A stretch of 15,166 nt of DNA from JAQBDA01 sp041301185 (GTDB taxonomy: Bacteria > Chloroflexota > Anaerolineae > Anaerolineales > UBA4823): positions 1 through 15,166 of the forward strand of contig JBFYSV010000273.1 of NCBI GenBank assembly GCA_041301185.1, in the 5' to 3' direction. The translations under genes and the position numbers were made by a program. Of this stretch, positions 13,719 to 15,166 are shown in pieces (positions within the stretch are counted from its first letter, which is position 1; every line of letters begins with the position of its first letter). The notes beneath the pieces are model-generated. The model made no database searches, was not told the origin of the DNA, and was given only the letters and a program-made list of their open reading frames with translations.

Positions 13719-15166
13719 GTGGTCAAAATAGAATCTCTCCTTTCAGCCCGCCTGTTCTTGCAACCCCAGCTTATTGATGAAAAAATCTACTTTATCAGCA
13801 ATCTCAGCGGACAATTGAGCCTGTATGCGATGGATTATGGTGGCAGTGTACCGGAGCCTTTACTGCCCCCAAATATTGCCCTGCAAAATCCACACTTGAT
13901 CGGGGGCAAGTCCTTTTGTGTCTTCCCAAAACTTAAGGAAATCCTGGTAATGATCGACCGGGATGGGGATGAGAATTACCAGCCCATGATCATCTCAGAT
14001 CAAGGTGGTTTTCCAGAACCGACATTTGGGAACCTCTTATCTGAATACCGTGTACACTTAATCAATTGCGATCGTGATAAAAATTTGGTTTATCTGCTTG
14101 CCGAATCACGGCACGATCAGATCTCAATTGCCTATCAGGGTAATTTGACTACTGGTGAATTGTTAAAGCTGGCGGAAAGTCCTTGGAACTCTGTTCCGGA
14201 GGCGGCAAACAGCGATCACACCAAAGTAATCATTATCGACGGATATTCCTCAGGGGATACTGTGCTTTATCAGTGGAGCCAGGAAACAGGCGAACTCACC
14301 CTGCTTCACGGTACACCCATCGAGTTCCGAGATGAAAACCAGCAGGTTGCTTTGAGCAACTTTGGCTCTCCTCAATACACTCCTAACGATCAAGAGGTCC
14401 TGATCGCTACTGCCCTTTTCGACGATTCTTTAGGCGTGGGCTTGGTAAACCCGGATAAGCCTGGGGAGATAAAACCCGTATCCATAGAAGGCGTTACACA
14501 TTCTGGCGTAGGAGAGTTTGAGGCGATAACCCATCTCTATGATAACCGCTATTCATTGAAATACAATATCGATGGGTGCTCGTGGCTCTATGAGGGCACG
14601 TATGATCCAGCAAATCTGAGGATCAACATCGAGTTTGTTATCTGCGGACAGGGATACCTGACGAATGGGGTCTTAGAAGCTGCCAGCTACGATGAAGCGG
14701 GAGACCGTTTTATCCTTGCTTTTTCAACCGCCACCTCACCCACCCAGATTTATTCTGTCGAAGGACCAGACCGGTCGATTGTCCTACGCCATACGAACGA
14801 GAGGATCTTAGGCATTCCTTCCGAGTGGTTATCGGAAGGAGAGGATGCTTCCTTTCAATCATTTGATGGAATCCGCATCTCGGCGCGGCTCTACCTACCT
14901 TCACTCGCGTTGGATTACAAGAACCCCAGACCGCTCGTATATTACATCCATGGCGGTCCACAAGGTCAGGAACGCCCTGATTTTGCCTGGTTTTCGATGC
15001 CACTGATCCAGTTTTTAACCCTGAATGGATTTGCTGTATTTGTTCCAAATGTCCGTGGGAGCACTGGCTATGGATTGAGCTTCACCAAACAGGTCGATCG
15101 GGATTGGGGAGGCAAAGATCGCCTGGACCATGTGTATGCCATGCGCGAATTCCTGGCAAAAGATCC
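13719..15166 (+). CDS. S9 prolyl-oligopeptidase-family serine peptidase, 3' partial
   Basis: An open frame of 482 codons running off the right edge, with no stop. N-terminal ~350 residues look like a beta-propeller of WD/PD40-type blades (repeated patterns such as IYFISNLSGQLSLYAMD, TVLYQWSQETGEL, TQIYSVEG). From about residue 375 the peptidase domain starts: SFQSFDGIRISARLYLP, YYIHGGPQGQ (oxyanion HGGP at 411-414) and VPNVRGSTGYG (~442-452), then DWGGKDRLDHVYAMREFL, which in S9 enzymes precedes the nucleophile GxSxGG by a few residues; catalytic Ser, Asp and His lie beyond the window. This resembles acylaminoacyl peptidase or DPP-type S9 enzymes that cut short peptides. No signal peptide. 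Start GTG 13719 has GGGAAGG 10 nt upstream. It diverges from the cold-shock gene. Confidence 0.88.
   Translation, partial: MVKIESLLSARLFLQPQLIDEKIYFISNLSGQLSLYAMDYGGSVPEPLLPPNIALQNPHLIGGKSFCVFPKLKEILVMIDRDGDENYQPMIISDQGGFPEPTFGNLLSEYRVHLINCDRDKNLVYLLAESRHDQISIAYQGNLTTGELLKLAESPWNSVPEAANSDHTKVIIIDGYSSGDTVLYQWSQETGELTLLHGTPIEFRDENQQVALSNFGSPQYTPNDQEVLIATALFDDSLGVGLVNPDKPGEIKPVSIEGVTHSGVGEFEAITHLYDNRYSLKYNIDGCSWLYEGTYDPANLRINIEFVICGQGYLTNGVLEAASYDEAGDRFILAFSTATSPTQIYSVEGPDRSIVLRHTNERILGIPSEWLSEGEDASFQSFDGIRISARLYLPSLALDYKNPRPLVYYIHGGPQGQERPDFAWFSMPLIQFLTLNGFAVFVPNVRGSTGYGLSFTKQVDRDWGGKDRLDHVYAMREFLAKD

Noticed and set aside
14710..15048. Minus-strand 112-codon frame at the right end
   Set aside because: It is antisense to the clearly coding S9 peptidase gene and shows no motif.
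1..15166. Mobile elements, CRISPR arrays, phage or toxin-antitoxin genes
   Set aside because: I found no transposase, integrase, regularly spaced repeats or terminal inverted repeats; the tRNA is not flanked by a duplicated 3' end or integrase.

Overview
The window is a gene-dense bacterial chromosome segment of roughly 50% GC, with ATG, GTG and TTG starts and ATG genes that mostly carry GGAG-type ribosome binding sites. It has no rRNA, CRISPR array, transposase or phage gene. The protein set and style (M20 peptidase fused to a glutamate-cysteine-ligase-like domain, polyprenyl synthetase, TatD and phosphohexomutase in one overlapping operon) suggest Chloroflexota, probably Anaerolineae. That placement is an inference from gene content and protein character, not from a marker gene.

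Left part (1-8.3 kb). A 5'-truncated WecG/TagA-type glycosyltransferase points right. It converges on a minus-strand block that reads right to left: phosphohexomutase, TatD hydrolase and long-chain polyprenyl diphosphate synthase, joined by two 4-nt GTGA stop/start overlaps; then a strong intrinsic terminator hairpin; then a PLP aminotransferase and a 942-residue two-domain protein (GCS2-like amide ligase plus M20 metallopeptidase); and finally a CAT-anticodon tRNA (called Met) with its own short terminator. The block starts from an extended -10 promoter near 8260.

Middle part (8.3-13.1 kb, plus strand). A 360-nt divergent spacer holds promoters for both directions and two possible very small ORFs. 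An ATP-grasp ligase and an alpha/beta-hydrolase esterase follow as a two-gene unit. Next come a cysteine desulfurase, which seems to be transcribed leaderless, MnmA tRNA 2-thiouridylase and a 90-residue membrane protein. Desulfurase and MnmA together form a sulfur relay for s2U34 of tRNA. A shared hairpin terminator separates this unit from a convergent cold-shock gene.

Right part (13.1-15.2 kb). The cold-shock protein gene (minus) has a consensus-like promoter and a leader of about 175 nt. The leader contains a terminator-like hairpin with a U tract, a candidate attenuator. Divergent from it starts an S9 prolyl-oligopeptidase-family peptidase that leaves the window just before its catalytic serine.

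The best candidates for undescribed biology are the GCS2-M20 fusion with its aminotransferase neighbour, the ATP-grasp/esterase pair (both combine amide-bond or ester-bond making and breaking functions), and the leader hairpin of the cold-shock gene.
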